Source: Nitrospira sp.
GTDB taxonomy: Bacteria > Nitrospirota > Nitrospiria > Nitrospirales > Nitrospiraceae
Reading direction: 5' to 3'
Assembly: GCA_037045225.1 (NCBI GenBank)
Contig: JBAOHZ010000009.1
Location: forward strand, 1,116,001 to 1,180,000
Length of the DNA stretch: 64,000 nucleotides
Of this stretch, positions 37,986 through 47,946 are shown piece by piece; within the stretch, counting starts at the first letter, position 1; each line of letters starts with the position of its first letter. Below the pieces are notes generated by a model, which did not search any database, was not told the origin of the DNA, and saw nothing but the letters and a program-made list of their open reading frames with translations. The position numbers and the translations under genes were made by a program.

Positions 37986-38546
37986 ATGGGAGATTTTCCG
38001 ACACTCCGTACTGAACGGCTGCTTCTCCGGCAATTCCATGCCTCCGATGCCGATATCGTGCAACGCCTGGCAGGGACGAAGGAAGTGGCCGCCGGCACAC
38101 TGCTCCCCCACCCCTATGATGCGGACACGGCGGCAAGATGGATCGCACAGCAGCAAGAGAACTTTGTTGCGGGCACCGCTCTCAGCTTTGCCATCGTCCT
38201 CGCTGAAGAGGGACAACTCATTGGATCAATCGGGATGGAAATCACCCGCGAGCACCAACTTGCACGACTGACTTACTGGCTGGGCCTGGCCAACTGGAAC
38301 CAGGGCTACTGTACCGAAGCAGTCCAGGCAGTCCTCGACTACGGCTTCACCCACCTCTCGCTCCATCGCATCTACGCCCCGCACTTTCACAATAACCCGG
38401 CCTCGGGACGTGTCTTACGAAAAGTCGGGATGACCCACGAGGGCCGCATGCGCGAACACTACATTCGGTTCGGGGAATTGGTTGATGTCGAGATCTACGG
38501 GATGCTGCGGAAGGAGTTCGTGAGCCGGCAATCCGGCCGGCCGTAA
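37986..38546 (+). CDS. GNAT acetyltransferase, RimJ/RimL type
   Basis: This 186-residue protein starts FPTLRTERLLLRQFHASDAD, the standard RimJ/RimL opening, and continues with GSIGMEITREHQLARLTYWL, LANWNQGYCTEAVQAVLDYG (acetyl-CoA loop Q-x-x-G-x type) and HLSLHRIYAPHFHNNPASGR, VLRKVGMTHEGRMREHY. It likely N-acetylates a protein or small amine. The ATG at 37986 was chosen; one at 37977 is equally possible. It is separated from the preceding operon by about 170 bases. Confidence 0.93.
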   Translation: MGDFPTLRTERLLLRQFHASDADIVQRLAGTKEVAAGTLLPHPYDADTAARWIAQQQENFVAGTALSFAIVLAEEGQLIGSIGMEITREHQLARLTYWLGLANWNQGYCTEAVQAVLDYGFTHLSLHRIYAPHFHNNPASGRVLRKVGMTHEGRMREHYIRFGELVDVEIYGMLRKEFVSRQSGRP

Positions 38547-38881
38547 GTGGAAGGGAGCCCCTGCAAAAGAAACCGGGCGCGGCTAGGAAGCCGGGGCTCT
38601 GATAAAGACTCTGCCCTGGGTGCAACTTCAAGGCGACAGGATCTGTATCGATTCAGATAATACGTACGCGACCGTGGCAAACACCTTTACTGCATGGTCG
38701 CAACGAACGTCATCGGGAGAGCCTTCGAACGTGAGGCGCCCTGCCGGAAAAATCAGGCTTGAAGCGCGCCGAAGAGACGACAAAACCCCGCCTCTCCCAG
38801 CCAACATATCCAACCCCGTGCGTGCAGAATACCAGGCTGGTGCTGTGTTATCCTGAACAGGCAATCAGACGGGGGATCACG
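38547..38881. other. Intergenic region with a nested hairpin
   Basis: Downstream of the acetyltransferase, GAGCCCC (38555-38561) and GGGGCTC (38593-38599) can pair, and inside them CGGCT-AGGA-AGCCG (38580-38593) forms a smaller stem. No T-run follows. This may mark the 3' end of the acetyltransferase transcript. Nothing else is visible up to the next gene. Confidence 0.4.
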
Positions 38882-40171
38882 ATGTTTCTCTCCCGGAGTT
38901 CGCTGACATACGCGACGCTCTTCCTACTGGGCTTCACTGCCCAGGCCGTCACGGCACCCACTAGCCTCGCGTCCATCTACGCCTATACCGACGAAGCGGG
39001 CGTCCGGAACTTCACGAACCAACTCGACGCTGTGCCGGAGAAGTATCGAAACCGGATGACGTCCTTAGATCTCGACCTCCCTCCGGCTATTCCCGCTGTT
39101 CCGACACCCCCCGCAGCCGATGCACCGATGCAGGCCGCCGATGTGCAAACCGTCTCCGCCAGCGGCGAATATCGCATGGGGAATTACGACACCCGCGCAG
39201 ACGGCGTGCGCCTGGCGGTTGAAGCCGCCAAGAGAGATGCCCTCGAACAGGTAGCGACGCATTTGGAGAGCGTGACCGAAGTGCGGGACATGAACGTCAC
39301 GCGGGACGACATCCGAAGTTACACGGCAGGCATCGTCAAGGTCTTGGAGGAGACCATCACGACCAGAGTCGAGAACGAGAGCATCGTGATCCGTGCCGAT
39401 CTGACGGCCGAGATCGACCCGCATGAAGTCGCGCAGGCCATTGTCGCCCTGCGGGAAAACGACAGCGCCACCAACGAACTCATGGCCCTCCGCGCCGAAA
39501 CCGACCGGCTGCAGGAACAGCTGGACGCCACCAACCGTGCGCTGGCCGCCGCCCCGTCGCCGGACGAGGTCCAGCAACTGAGCCAACAGCGTGATGAGAT
39601 GTTGAACGACCTGCAGGCCACGGCCCTCGTCTCACAAGCCTGGACGAGTTGGGCCTACCCCACTCTAGGGTTCTACTCCTCTCCCTGGGTGGCAGGACCC
39701 GGCATCAACGGCTTGCTGCTTCAAGCACAGCGCCTCTCTCCTCGGCATCGCCACCTCGCACGTGCACAACAGTCCATCATGGCGCAGACCGGCACGATGC
39801 CCACCCTTCCGCCTCACGCGCCTGGCCTTGCGTCGCGCCGATCGTTACTCGTGCCATCTGCCTCTTTCATGCACAGTCGTCACGCGCCTCCCCTGCTCAA
39901 CCAACAGGGGCTGCCTGCCAAAGTGGGCGACATCGTGACCATCCCCTCACCGCGAGCCGTGCCGCCGGTGATCCACCGATCTTCACCACAGCCGCAGCCC
40001 TATCAGGTCCATCCCAACCATTTCTGGCGCCCCAGTCCTCCGAACATTCAGACGTCACCATCGATCCCTCAACAACGCCCCTCCGTCAGCTCACGCCCTT
40101 CCGGCAGCTATGCCGGACATGGGGGCGGAGGCGGACACTCACACGGAAACGGCGGCGGTCGAGGCCGCTGA
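38882..40171 (+). CDS. Exported DUF4124 / FlgT-like protein with low-complexity tail
   Basis: After a signal peptide (SLTYATLFLLGFTAQAVTA), a DUF4124-like start is visible (SIYAYTDEAGVRNFTNQLDA). Residues about 95-190 look like the FlgT/LPP20 N-domain: GVRLAVEAAKRDALEQVATH and MNVTRDDIRSYTAGIV followed by NESIVIRADLTAEID. A coiled-coil piece (ALRAETDRLQEQLDATNRAL) follows, then a proline/serine/histidine-rich tail ending GGGGGHSHGNGGGRGR. GGGGGA precedes the ATG. The histidine-glycine end could bind metal. No flagellar genes are nearby. Confidence 0.78.
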   Translation: MFLSRSSLTYATLFLLGFTAQAVTAPTSLASIYAYTDEAGVRNFTNQLDAVPEKYRNRMTSLDLDLPPAIPAVPTPPAADAPMQAADVQTVSASGEYRMGNYDTRADGVRLAVEAAKRDALEQVATHLESVTEVRDMNVTRDDIRSYTAGIVKVLEETITTRVENESIVIRADLTAEIDPHEVAQAIVALRENDSATNELMALRAETDRLQEQLDATNRALAAAPSPDEVQQLSQQRDEMLNDLQATALVSQAWTSWAYPTLGFYSSPWVAGPGINGLLLQAQRLSPRHRHLARAQQSIMAQTGTMPTLPPHAPGLASRRSLLVPSASFMHSRHAPPLLNQQGLPAKVGDIVTIPSPRAVPPVIHRSSPQPQPYQVHPNHFWRPSPPNIQTSPSIPQQRPSVSSRPSGSYAGHGGGGGHSHGNGGGRGR

Positions 40172-40604
40172 TCGAAGAGCCAAGGCCGCATGTCGCGAGT
40201 GTTATCTCGTGTCTAGACCTTCAGCCATACCCATCTGCACTGGCCTTGGACAATTCAGAAGCTTCGTCCCCGATTGATAGATCACCAACCTCGGTTGAGC
40301 CGCACAGAATTCTTTCACCACCCAAGCCGACAGCATGTCGTATCGACAGTGATACGCCGATGTATCTGATTCAATAAACCCAGCATTCCGCCGCCACGCG
40401 CCCGGACGAGAACAGAAACTCGTTAACGCTCTAATCCAACAGCGTATTTTTTCTTCAGTCTGGTTAGGAGCGGTTCTTGCTGTCTCGGTACTGAGAACCG
40501 ACACTCTGCGATGCATACCGCGAATACAATGTTTCTGCGTCGCACGTATTTTTTCACCACCCCCGAGCGCGCGAAGAACGCCTCGGCATAAAACGGAGGA
40601 TCCC
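40172..40604. other. Intergenic stretch, no gene supportable
   Basis: A minus-strand frame covers most of the 433 bases (40202-40606) but its composition is not protein-like and it has no ribosome binding site. The unknown-protein gene at 40605 presumably has its promoter here. No repeat or RNA gene is visible. Confidence 0.4.
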
Positions 40605-42191
40605 ATGCCACATTCATTTTCAGATGGGCAACTACTTCAGCAGTCGATTCGACGTCGGTGGGGAGTGATCGATTGGGACCTGCACTTTCCCTGGTGGCGC
40701 CACCCCGCCAAGGTCAGGATCCTGATGTACGCGGATGGCAGTGTGCACTTCAACGGTGGATCGTTCCTCGGCCTTCAGTATGTCTACACCTTGCTGAAGA
40801 CTCGCGCCTATTCCTACGTCGACTTTTCACTCGACTTTGCACACCGCACAGGCGGCGATCCCACTGCGACCGTTGCCGGCGCCAAACTGCTGACCGATCC
40901 TGCACTCGACATCATGAACAAATACGACGAGATCTGGTTTTTCGGTTATGACTCGACTCCAAACTTGACTCCTCCCGAGGTGACGCTGTTGACCCAGTTC
41001 ATGGCGGCTCCGAAATTCGGCGGAGTCCTCGTCACGGGGGATCACGACAATCTCGGCAAAGGGATCGCCGGCCAAATCCCGCGAGCCGGCGTGATGCGTC
41101 AATATCCAGCACCGACGAGTGCCACTCCGGTCTGGAACAACACTGTTGAGGAGGGGCCTGATCCTGGTGCTACCTACGACCATGAAGATCAATCAGATGA
41201 TCGGCCACAGACCATTCGCTATCGACGCTATGCCGTTGCCTCCCCGTTTGTCCTCGCACGGCGCTATCGGCCACATCCCGTACTCTGTGGGCCAGACGGG
41301 CCGATCGATGTCCTACCGGATCATCAACACGAGGGGGAGGCCCTCGCTCCCGCACCAGCGCCGGGAGACTTAAGCTGGCCGACAAAAGCAGGGCACCAGG
41401 AATCTCCGCAGGTCATCGCCTGGGGAAAAATTAAGGACCCGGGCGCCGATAAGCATGGGCAGGAAATTGGTGTGATCTCAGCCTACAACGGCCATAACGT
41501 CGACGTCGGACGAATTCTTGCCGATTCCACCTGGCATCACTGGTTCGACATCAACCTGACGGGTATTGCGACCAGTCCGTCGCCCTATGCCGGATTCGAT
41601 GAAACACCGGCTGGTCAAGCCGCGCTGAAAAAAATCGATGCCTATTTCCTGAATTGCGGAGTCTGGCTGGCGCCCCCGGCTCGGCAGACGGAAATGAAGC
41701 ATGCCGCCTGGTGGTCAATCCTGTGGTCGGACCGCATGGTGGAACTGTCTCCACAGGCATCGCTGGCTCGCCTCGGCGAAGAAGCGATCAATGTGCTGGG
41801 ACTCCGAGCCGCACGCTGCACGGTGAGCGAATTTATCTTGGATTGGCCGATCTTCAAGGAAAAGATCCCACAGTGGGAATGGCCGATGCTCTTCGAACGG
41901 TTCCAGTTGATCGACCTTCCATTCGAAAAATACGTCGCCGGCGGGATACTCAAACACCTGCTGCAGGAAGTTGGCCCGCTGAATCCGAAACTCTCATTTC
42001 CGGACAAGGCTATCCAGGATGACATCTTGCAAAAGGTCATGCGAGCGGGAGTCGAAGAAGGGATGAGTACATTAACCAAGCAACTCCGCCAGGAGGCCGC
42101 ACTCGTGGCAAAGTTGACTGAGAGCGGGTTTCGCGCAGAGGCCGTAGATGGGCGAGTCCGGCGAATGGTCGAGGAAGTGGTCACGGCCTGA
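40605..42191 (+). CDS. Unrecognised soluble protein, 528 residues
   Basis: The start has GGAGGATCCC upstream, a clean ribosome binding site. The N-terminal 200 residues look like an alpha/beta domain: AKVRILMYADGSVHFNGGSF, KYDEIWFFGYDSTPNLTPPE, and FGGVLVTGDHDNLGKGIAGQ, a layout like class I glutamine-amidotransferase or ThuA folds but without their catalytic cysteine visible. A histidine-containing middle (ISAYNGHNVDVGRI and STWHHWFDINLTG) and a helical C-terminal region follow. No signal peptide. I do not recognise the family. A hairpin at 42219-42250 follows. Confidence 0.7.
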   Translation: MPHSFSDGQLLQQSIRRRWGVIDWDLHFPWWRHPAKVRILMYADGSVHFNGGSFLGLQYVYTLLKTRAYSYVDFSLDFAHRTGGDPTATVAGAKLLTDPALDIMNKYDEIWFFGYDSTPNLTPPEVTLLTQFMAAPKFGGVLVTGDHDNLGKGIAGQIPRAGVMRQYPAPTSATPVWNNTVEEGPDPGATYDHEDQSDDRPQTIRYRRYAVASPFVLARRYRPHPVLCGPDGPIDVLPDHQHEGEALAPAPAPGDLSWPTKAGHQESPQVIAWGKIKDPGADKHGQEIGVISAYNGHNVDVGRILADSTWHHWFDINLTGIATSPSPYAGFDETPAGQAALKKIDAYFLNCGVWLAPPARQTEMKHAAWWSILWSDRMVELSPQASLARLGEEAINVLGLRAARCTVSEFILDWPIFKEKIPQWEWPMLFERFQLIDLPFEKYVAGGILKHLLQEVGPLNPKLSFPDKAIQDDILQKVMRAGVEEGMSTLTKQLRQEAALVAKLTESGFRAEAVDGRVRRMVEEVVTA

Positions 42192-42218
42192 TAGCAACAG
42201 GTCGGAATCAACACAAAC

Positions 42219-42250
42219 CCGGCGCTCGCCTCGTGACCAGCGAGCGCCGG
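42219..42250. terminator. Bidirectional hairpin between convergent genes
   Basis: CCGGCGCTCGC (42219-42229) and GCGAGCGCCGG (42240-42250) form a perfect 11-bp stem around a 10-base loop, between the ends of two convergent genes. There is no T-tract on either side. Confidence 0.6.
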
Positions 42251-42284
42251 CCGCGACGGCTGATGACAAGTCAGGCTCGGAAGC

Positions 42285-43346
42285 TCAGGATATCCCGTGC
42301 TGTTCACGGCCGATGCGGCCGTCGTACCGGTTGGTGGATTTGAAGAGTTCGTACCGGCCATCCCTGGCGTACTGCGCGACTCTGGTGCGCAGGCCATCCA
42401 TCTCGGCCAGGGTCATGGGCGTGAAACGGCGGGCAATGTCGAGATTTTGTTGGAGGACGTGCGGCGAATCGATGCCGCTGACGAGCGAGGCAATCGGCAG
42501 GCTCAGCACATACCGAATCGCTTCTTCCGGCGTCACGATCCCTTGCTTGATGGGCTCCGCATTGCCGGTCAGACTTTTCATACCGAGTGCGGCGATCCCG
42601 CGTTGATTCAGGATCGGCAACACATCCTGCTCGAAGCTCCGGTAGGTGCCGTCAAAGACATTCAACGGTAACTGGCAGGTATCGAACGGGAACTCATGCG
42701 CCAGCATCTTGAGATGGATCTGCGGGTGTTTGTGACCGGTGAAGCCGATGAACCGCACCTTGCCCTGCCGCTTGGCTTCGAGCAGCGCCTCAGCCCCGCC
42801 GTTGGGCACGAAGTGTCGATCAGGATCGTCTTCATACACAACTTCGTGAATCTGCCAGAGATCTAGGTAGTCGGTCTTCAACCGGCGAAGCGACTCATCG
42901 AGTTGCTGCAGGGCTACTGTCTTATCACGTCCGTGCGAGCAGACCTTGCTCATGAGCACGACCTGCTGCCGCCGTCCCCGCAGCGCCTTGCCCATGAGCT
43001 CTTCCGACCGCCCGCCGTTGTATTCCCAGGCGTTGTCGAGAAAGTTCACACCGGCATCGATGGCAGTATGCAGCAGCCGGATGGCGTCGGCATCATCCTG
43101 GATACGACCCCAATGGGCTCCGCCGAAACAGAGCGCCGACACCTGCACGCCGGTCTTGCCCAGCGCACGGCGCGGAATGTCACCCGTCGAGCTCCTCGAA
43201 GGCGGAGCCTCTGCGGCCATGAGCTCGGCCACGCGACCGGCCCCGCCAAGCGCCATCACCGATCCCGCAACGCCGAACCGTTTCAACAGTTGGCGACGAT
43301 CGAGTGAGAGAGACCAGATCGATGTGTCTGACTTCTTGGGCGCCAC
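42285..43346 (-). CDS. Aldo/keto reductase with a twin-arginine signal
   Basis: The N-terminus SLDRRQLLKRFGVAGSVMAL is a Tat signal (DRRQLLK plus hydrophobic run). The barrel shows AKR ligands: FLDNAWEYNGGRSEELMGKA (Asp and Tyr), VVLMSKV (Lys) and LWQIHEV (His). NADP-binding would be expected from MKSLTGNAEPIKQG-type C-terminal sequence. Exported aldo/keto reductases are a recognised Tat subgroup. No ATG is in place; GTG at 43346 follows AGGT. It is downstream of the HAD and phosphoketolase genes on the same strand, about 80 bases away. Confidence 0.9.
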   Translation of the reverse strand: MAPKKSDTSIWSLSLDRRQLLKRFGVAGSVMALGGAGRVAELMAAEAPPSRSSTGDIPRRALGKTGVQVSALCFGGAHWGRIQDDADAIRLLHTAIDAGVNFLDNAWEYNGGRSEELMGKALRGRRQQVVLMSKVCSHGRDKTVALQQLDESLRRLKTDYLDLWQIHEVVYEDDPDRHFVPNGGAEALLEAKRQGKVRFIGFTGHKHPQIHLKMLAHEFPFDTCQLPLNVFDGTYRSFEQDVLPILNQRGIAALGMKSLTGNAEPIKQGIVTPEEAIRYVLSLPIASLVSGIDSPHVLQQNLDIARRFTPMTLAEMDGLRTRVAQYARDGRYELFKSTNRYDGRIGREQHGIS

Positions 43347-43428
43347 CAAAGACCTGCCCTGCTGGAGGTGGACTGTGTAGGCTACGATCAGCCCATGACA
43401 TTGACAATCATCCCGCTGCGCGGCGGCA

Positions 43429-44112
43429 TCACCGCGGCCCCGCAGCGGGGAACAGGGTCGAATGATCGACCGTTAACAGATCAGCGATACGGTCGATCGC
43501 AAGATCGGCAGCAGGAAACGTCCGCAGCGCCTCAGGATCCGTGGCATAGTGTCCCTGACGCGGAAACACGGTCGTGACCCGCGCGCCCCAATGGGCCTTC
43601 ACTGCCGTCAGGATGCGCAACTTGTCGTCGACCAGCACATAGTGATCGGCAGGATACCGCTGCTCGACATCCTTCAGCTCCAGTTCCTTATGCACGTAGA
43701 TGAGGACCTGTTCTTCGACGGCGGAGAGGATACCCGACTGTTCGATCTTGAGCGGCTGAAAGACCGCGTCGCCGTCGGTGAGAATCACGGTCCGGCCCCA
43801 TTGCCTGGCGTGCCGCACAACATCCAAGGCTCGCGGAAACAGCCGATCGGAGAACGGATAGTTCACCAGAAATCGCGAGACGGCCAGGAGATGCGAATCG
43901 TGCGGATAGGCCAGGCGATACCGCTGGAGCGCGCCGAGATAATCCGCATACCCCAGCTCTTCACGTAGCTCCTCCAGGATGCGCCAATATTCTTGTTCAT
44001 GTGCCGGGCCGACCTCCTGCTCCAAATGTTGTTTGAGGTCAGCCGTGACCTGATCGTTATCCAACAAGGTATTGTCGACATCGAACAGTACGACAACCGT
44101 GGGCGAGATCAT
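43429..44112 (-). CDS. HAD family hydrolase
   Basis: The 227-residue protein has the HAD motifs: VVLFDVDNTLLDND (motif I DxDxT), VILTDGD (motif II), and HYVLVDDKLRIL (motif IV DD). A middle cap of helices (YADYLGALQRYRLAYPHD) is type C1. It starts only four bases after the phosphoketolase stop, strongly suggesting co-translation. In phosphoketolase operons of this type the HAD enzyme may clean up a sugar phosphate, but the substrate is unknown. Confidence 0.92.
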   Translation of the reverse strand: MISPTVVVLFDVDNTLLDNDQVTADLKQHLEQEVGPAHEQEYWRILEELREELGYADYLGALQRYRLAYPHDSHLLAVSRFLVNYPFSDRLFPRALDVVRHARQWGRTVILTDGDAVFQPLKIEQSGILSAVEEQVLIYVHKELELKDVEQRYPADHYVLVDDKLRILTAVKAHWGARVTTVFPRQGHYATDPEALRTFPAADLAIDRIADLLTVDHSTLFPAAGPR

Positions 44113-44115
44113 GGC

Positions 44116-46491
44116 CTATCGCCTCCCGCTCCACTTCCAGTTTTTGATCTCCGGCATATCGGTTCCGTGCGTCAGGATATACGCCTTGTGCTGCATGCGC
44201 TTGTCGCGCATCTCCTGCTTCAGATAAGCGGCACGCGCTCCGAGCTGAGGCACGCGGTCCACGACATCGGACACCAGATGGAACCGATCCAGATCGTTCA
44301 ACACGACCATGTCGAATGGCGTCGTCGTCGTGCCTTCTTCTTTGTAACCACGGACATGCAGGTTGTTATGGTTGGTCCGGCGATAGGTGAGGCGATGGAT
44401 CAACCACGGATACCCATGGAAGGCGAAGATGACCGGCTTGTCGGTCGTGAACAGCGCGTCGAATTCCTTATCGGACATCCCGTGCGGATGTTCGCTCTCC
44501 GGTTGTAGCTTCATCAAATCGACGACGTTGACCACGCGTACTTTCAAATTGGGCTGGGCAACACGCAGAATTTCCACCGCGGCCAGGGTCTCCATCGTCG
44601 GCACGTCGCCGCAGCAGGCCATCACGACATCGGGCTCGCTGCCACGGTCGTTGCTGGCCCATTCCCAGATCCCGACCCCGGCAGTGCAATGCAGCACGGC
44701 GGCGTCCATATCCAGCCATTGCGGAGACGGTTGTTTGCCGGCCACCACCACGTTCACGTAATCGCGACTGCGCAGACAGTGGTCCGTCACGGACAACAGT
44801 GTGTTCGCATCAGGCGGCAGATAGACCCGGATCACATGGGCATTCTTATTCACCACATGATCGATGAAGCCGGGATCCTGATGGCTGAAGCCATTGTGAT
44901 CCTGGCGCCAGACATGCGAGGTCAGCAAATAATTGAGTGAGGCGATCGGGCGCCGCCAGGCAATCTCGCGCGAGGACTTGAGCCACTTCGCATGCTGATT
45001 GAACATGGAATCGACGATGTGAATGAACGCCTCATAACAATTCAAAAACCCGTGCCGTCCCGTCAGGAGATACCCTTCCAGCCAGCCCTGACACAAGTGC
45101 TCGCTCAAGATCTCCATGACGCGCCCGTCGTGCGCCACATGTTCGTCGGTGGGAAGGATCTGCTCCGTCGAACAGCGATCGGTCACTTCAAACGCCGCGC
45201 CCCAACGGTTGGACGCCGTCTCGTCCGGTCCGAACAGCCGAAAGTTGTGCGGGTTCACCTTCAGGACATCGCGCAGAAATAGTCCCTGCACCCTGGTCGC
45301 TTCGGCCTCCGCGACGCCGGGCTTCACCACCGGCACCGCATACTGGCGGAAGTCCGGCAGTCGAAGGTCACGGAGAATGCCGCCGCCGTTCGCGCAGGCA
45401 ATGGCACCCATTCGTCGCTCCCCGGTCGGCGCCAGGTCGGCCAATTCCGGCATCAACCTCCCCGCTTTATCGAATAACTCTTCGGGCCGATAACTCTTGA
45501 GCCATGCTTCCAACAACTCGACATGCCCGGGCTTGTCCATCTCTCCCATCGGCACCTGATGGGAGCGGAATGTTCCTTCCGTCGGTTTCCCGTCTACCTC
45601 CTTGGGTCCGGTCCAGCCCTTGGGAGTCCGCAAGACGATCATGGGCCAACGTGGCCGGCCGGTAAATCCCTTGGACCGGGCCTCCTGTTGTATCCGATGG
45701 ATCGTCGCGACGATTTCGTCCAGGGTGGACGCCATCAATTGATGCATCGTAGCCGGATCATCCCCTTCAACGAAAAACGGCTGATGGCCGTACCCGATCA
45801 ACAGGGATTTCAGCTCGTCCGGCGGCATGCGTGCCAGCACGGTCGGACCGGCGATCTTGTACCCGTTCAAATGCAGAATCGGCAGCACGGCCCCGTCCCG
45901 CACAGGGTTCAGAAACTTGTTCCCATGCCAGCTTCCCGCAAGCGGACCGGTTTCGGCCTCCCCGTCTCCGATCACACACGCCACCAACAACTCGGGATGG
46001 TCGAAGGCCGCTCCATAGGCATGGGCCAGGGAATAGCCTAACTCACCGCCCTCATGAATAGAGCCGGGCGTTTCCGGCGCGACGTGGCTCGGGATGCCCC
46101 CGGGAAACGAAAACTGTTTAAACAGGCGCTGTAACCCGGCTTCGTCCCGCGAGATGTTCGGATACACCTCGCTGTAGGTGCCTTCGAGGTAGACATTTGC
46201 AACCAGGCCAGGACCGCCGTGCCCGGGCCCCGCGATGTACAGCACTGAAAGATCCCTGGCCTTGATGATGCGATTGAGATGGGCGTAAATAAAATTCAAC
46301 CCGGGCGTCGTCCCCCAATGGCCGAGCAAGCGCGGTTTGATATGCTCCCGTTTCAACGGCTGTTTCAGCAGCGGATTGTCGAACAGATAAATCTGTCCGA
46401 CCGAAAGATAGTTCGCCGCTCGCCAGTAGGCATGAATCCGTTGTGCCAACTCGGGGCTCAGCGGCCGATTCGCCTGCGTCGTCTGATTCAT
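44116..46491 (-). CDS. xfp: Xylulose-5-phosphate/fructose-6-phosphate phosphoketolase
   Basis: Phosphoketolase splits xylulose 5-phosphate or fructose 6-phosphate with phosphate, yielding acetyl phosphate plus glyceraldehyde 3-phosphate or erythrose 4-phosphate, using thiamine diphosphate. The 791-residue length is typical. Visible are the first family signature [20 protein letters not shown], the ThDP/Mg site [20 protein letters not shown], and [14 protein letters not shown]. The start has AAGGGAACCC upstream. It lies between acetate kinase (86-base gap) and HAD (3-base gap). The pair with acetate kinase makes acetate and ATP from sugar phosphates. Confidence 0.97.
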   Translation of the reverse strand: MNQTTQANRPLSPELAQRIHAYWRAANYLSVGQIYLFDNPLLKQPLKREHIKPRLLGHWGTTPGLNFIYAHLNRIIKARDLSVLYIAGPGHGGPGLVANVYLEGTYSEVYPNISRDEAGLQRLFKQFSFPGGIPSHVAPETPGSIHEGGELGYSLAHAYGAAFDHPELLVACVIGDGEAETGPLAGSWHGNKFLNPVRDGAVLPILHLNGYKIAGPTVLARMPPDELKSLLIGYGHQPFFVEGDDPATMHQLMASTLDEIVATIHRIQQEARSKGFTGRPRWPMIVLRTPKGWTGPKEVDGKPTEGTFRSHQVPMGEMDKPGHVELLEAWLKSYRPEELFDKAGRLMPELADLAPTGERRMGAIACANGGGILRDLRLPDFRQYAVPVVKPGVAEAEATRVQGLFLRDVLKVNPHNFRLFGPDETASNRWGAAFEVTDRCSTEQILPTDEHVAHDGRVMEILSEHLCQGWLEGYLLTGRHGFLNCYEAFIHIVDSMFNQHAKWLKSSREIAWRRPIASLNYLLTSHVWRQDHNGFSHQDPGFIDHVVNKNAHVIRVYLPPDANTLLSVTDHCLRSRDYVNVVVAGKQPSPQWLDMDAAVLHCTAGVGIWEWASNDRGSEPDVVMACCGDVPTMETLAAVEILRVAQPNLKVRVVNVVDLMKLQPESEHPHGMSDKEFDALFTTDKPVIFAFHGYPWLIHRLTYRRTNHNNLHVRGYKEEGTTTTPFDMVVLNDLDRFHLVSDVVDRVPQLGARAAYLKQEMRDKRMQHKAYILTHGTDMPEIKNWKWSGRR

Positions 46492-46577
46492 GGGTTCCCT
46501 TTCTCAGGTTTGGACTGTCCGTGACCACTCACTCACAACCGGCCGCCCACGACCGGCAGGGCAACCGTCCGGCATCG

Positions 46578-47789
46578 TCAACAGCCCACATTTAATGCCA
46601 GCAATCGGCACACCGATTGCGCAATCTGACGTTCTTCGTCGGTACGGATCACCCGCACGGTCACGCGACTCGCCGGGCTTGAAATCACGGCGGCATGGGC
46701 CTCGTTGCAATGCGGATCCAGTCGGATGCCGAGGAACTCCAGGCCTTCACACATCCGCGCACGCACGACGGCGGCATGTTCCCCGATGCCGCCGCTGAAC
46801 ACTACCTGGTCAACCCCGCCGAGTGCCGCCGCATAGGCCCCGATCCACTTTTTCCCCTGGTAACAAAACAAGGCCACGGCCTCGGCCGCACGGGGATCGT
46901 GGTCCTCCTGAGCCAACAGATCGCGAAGGTCCGGGCTGGTCTCCGACAGCCCCAGCAAACCGGATTGCGCGTTGACCATGTGATGAAACTGTTCCGCCGT
47001 CATGCCTTCGGTCCTGGCCAGATACGAAACAAGACCCGGATCCAGATCGCCGGACCTCGTGCTCATCGGCAGACCGGAAGTCGGAGTAAAACCCATGCTC
47101 GTATCGATACTGACGCCGTCTCGCACTGCGGCCAGACTGGCGCCATTTCCCAGATGGGCGAGGATCACCTTGCCGCGAGCCGCGTCACGGCCGGCGACCC
47201 GCTCCAGCTCCTCCATGAGATAGGCATAGGAGAGCCCGTGAAATCCGTAACGTCTGATACCCAGTTTTTCATACCGGCGAGGAATCGCCAGGAGACGCGC
47301 CGTCGGCGGCAGATGCTGATGGAAGCCTGTATCAAAACAAGCCACTTGCGGCACCTGCGGATATTCGGTGGCGAATGCTTCGATCAAGGTAATCTCGGCC
47401 GGAAGATGTTCCGGGTCGTAGGGGCTCAGCCGCCGCAACTCCTCCATCACCTCGGTGGATATCACCTGGGGGTCTGCGTAACGACTTCCGCCATGCACCA
47501 CCCGATGACCGATCGCCTGAATGGACAATCCCTTGCTGCGCTGCGCGAGTTGATCACGAAGAACCCGGACAGAAGCCACGTGGTTCGGCACAGGCACAAC
47601 TCGCCGCTCCTGCTGTCCGGTTACGACATCGGTGACGGTGACGATCCCATCCGGAAGCCCGATGCGCTCAATGTGTCCCGTCGCCGTCCGAACCGACACG
47701 GCTCCAAGACGAAACAAGGCCCACTTGACGCTGGATGATCCGGCGTTGAGGGTGAGGACTGCGGGAGAGGTGTTTCCAGATTCAGTCAT
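46578..47789 (-). CDS. ackA: Acetate kinase
   Basis: A 403-residue acetate kinase with VLTLNAGSSSVKWALF (ASKHA phosphate 1), IGHRVVHGGSRYADP, VACFDTGFHQHLPPTARL, HLGNGASLAAVRDG and GFTPTSGLPMSTRSGDLDP. It converts acetyl phosphate and ADP to acetate and ATP, or the reverse. It is the first gene of the operon with the phosphoketolase. No phosphotransacetylase gene is present here, consistent with acetyl phosphate being fed by phosphoketolase. Confidence 0.97.
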   Translation of the reverse strand: MTESGNTSPAVLTLNAGSSSVKWALFRLGAVSVRTATGHIERIGLPDGIVTVTDVVTGQQERRVVPVPNHVASVRVLRDQLAQRSKGLSIQAIGHRVVHGGSRYADPQVISTEVMEELRRLSPYDPEHLPAEITLIEAFATEYPQVPQVACFDTGFHQHLPPTARLLAIPRRYEKLGIRRYGFHGLSYAYLMEELERVAGRDAARGKVILAHLGNGASLAAVRDGVSIDTSMGFTPTSGLPMSTRSGDLDPGLVSYLARTEGMTAEQFHHMVNAQSGLLGLSETSPDLRDLLAQEDHDPRAAEAVALFCYQGKKWIGAYAAALGGVDQVVFSGGIGEHAAVVRARMCEGLEFLGIRLDPHCNEAHAAVISSPASRVTVRVIRTDEERQIAQSVCRLLALNVGC

Positions 47790-47946
47790 CGTTGCTCGAT
47801 CCTCTACACGTCAAGATAGAGCGAGAATGAGTTCAGTGCAACCGAAAATCCACAGTGTTCCCTGACTGCATCGTAGGTATTCTGCCCACGCGCGCCAGGG
47901 AAGAGTACTAGTTTCGAGCGGCACTGAAATCGGCTATCGTAGGAGC

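Noticed and set aside
40202..40606. A 134-residue minus-strand frame in the gap before 40605
   Set aside because: Composition is not protein-like, the start context is poor and it covers a likely promoter region.
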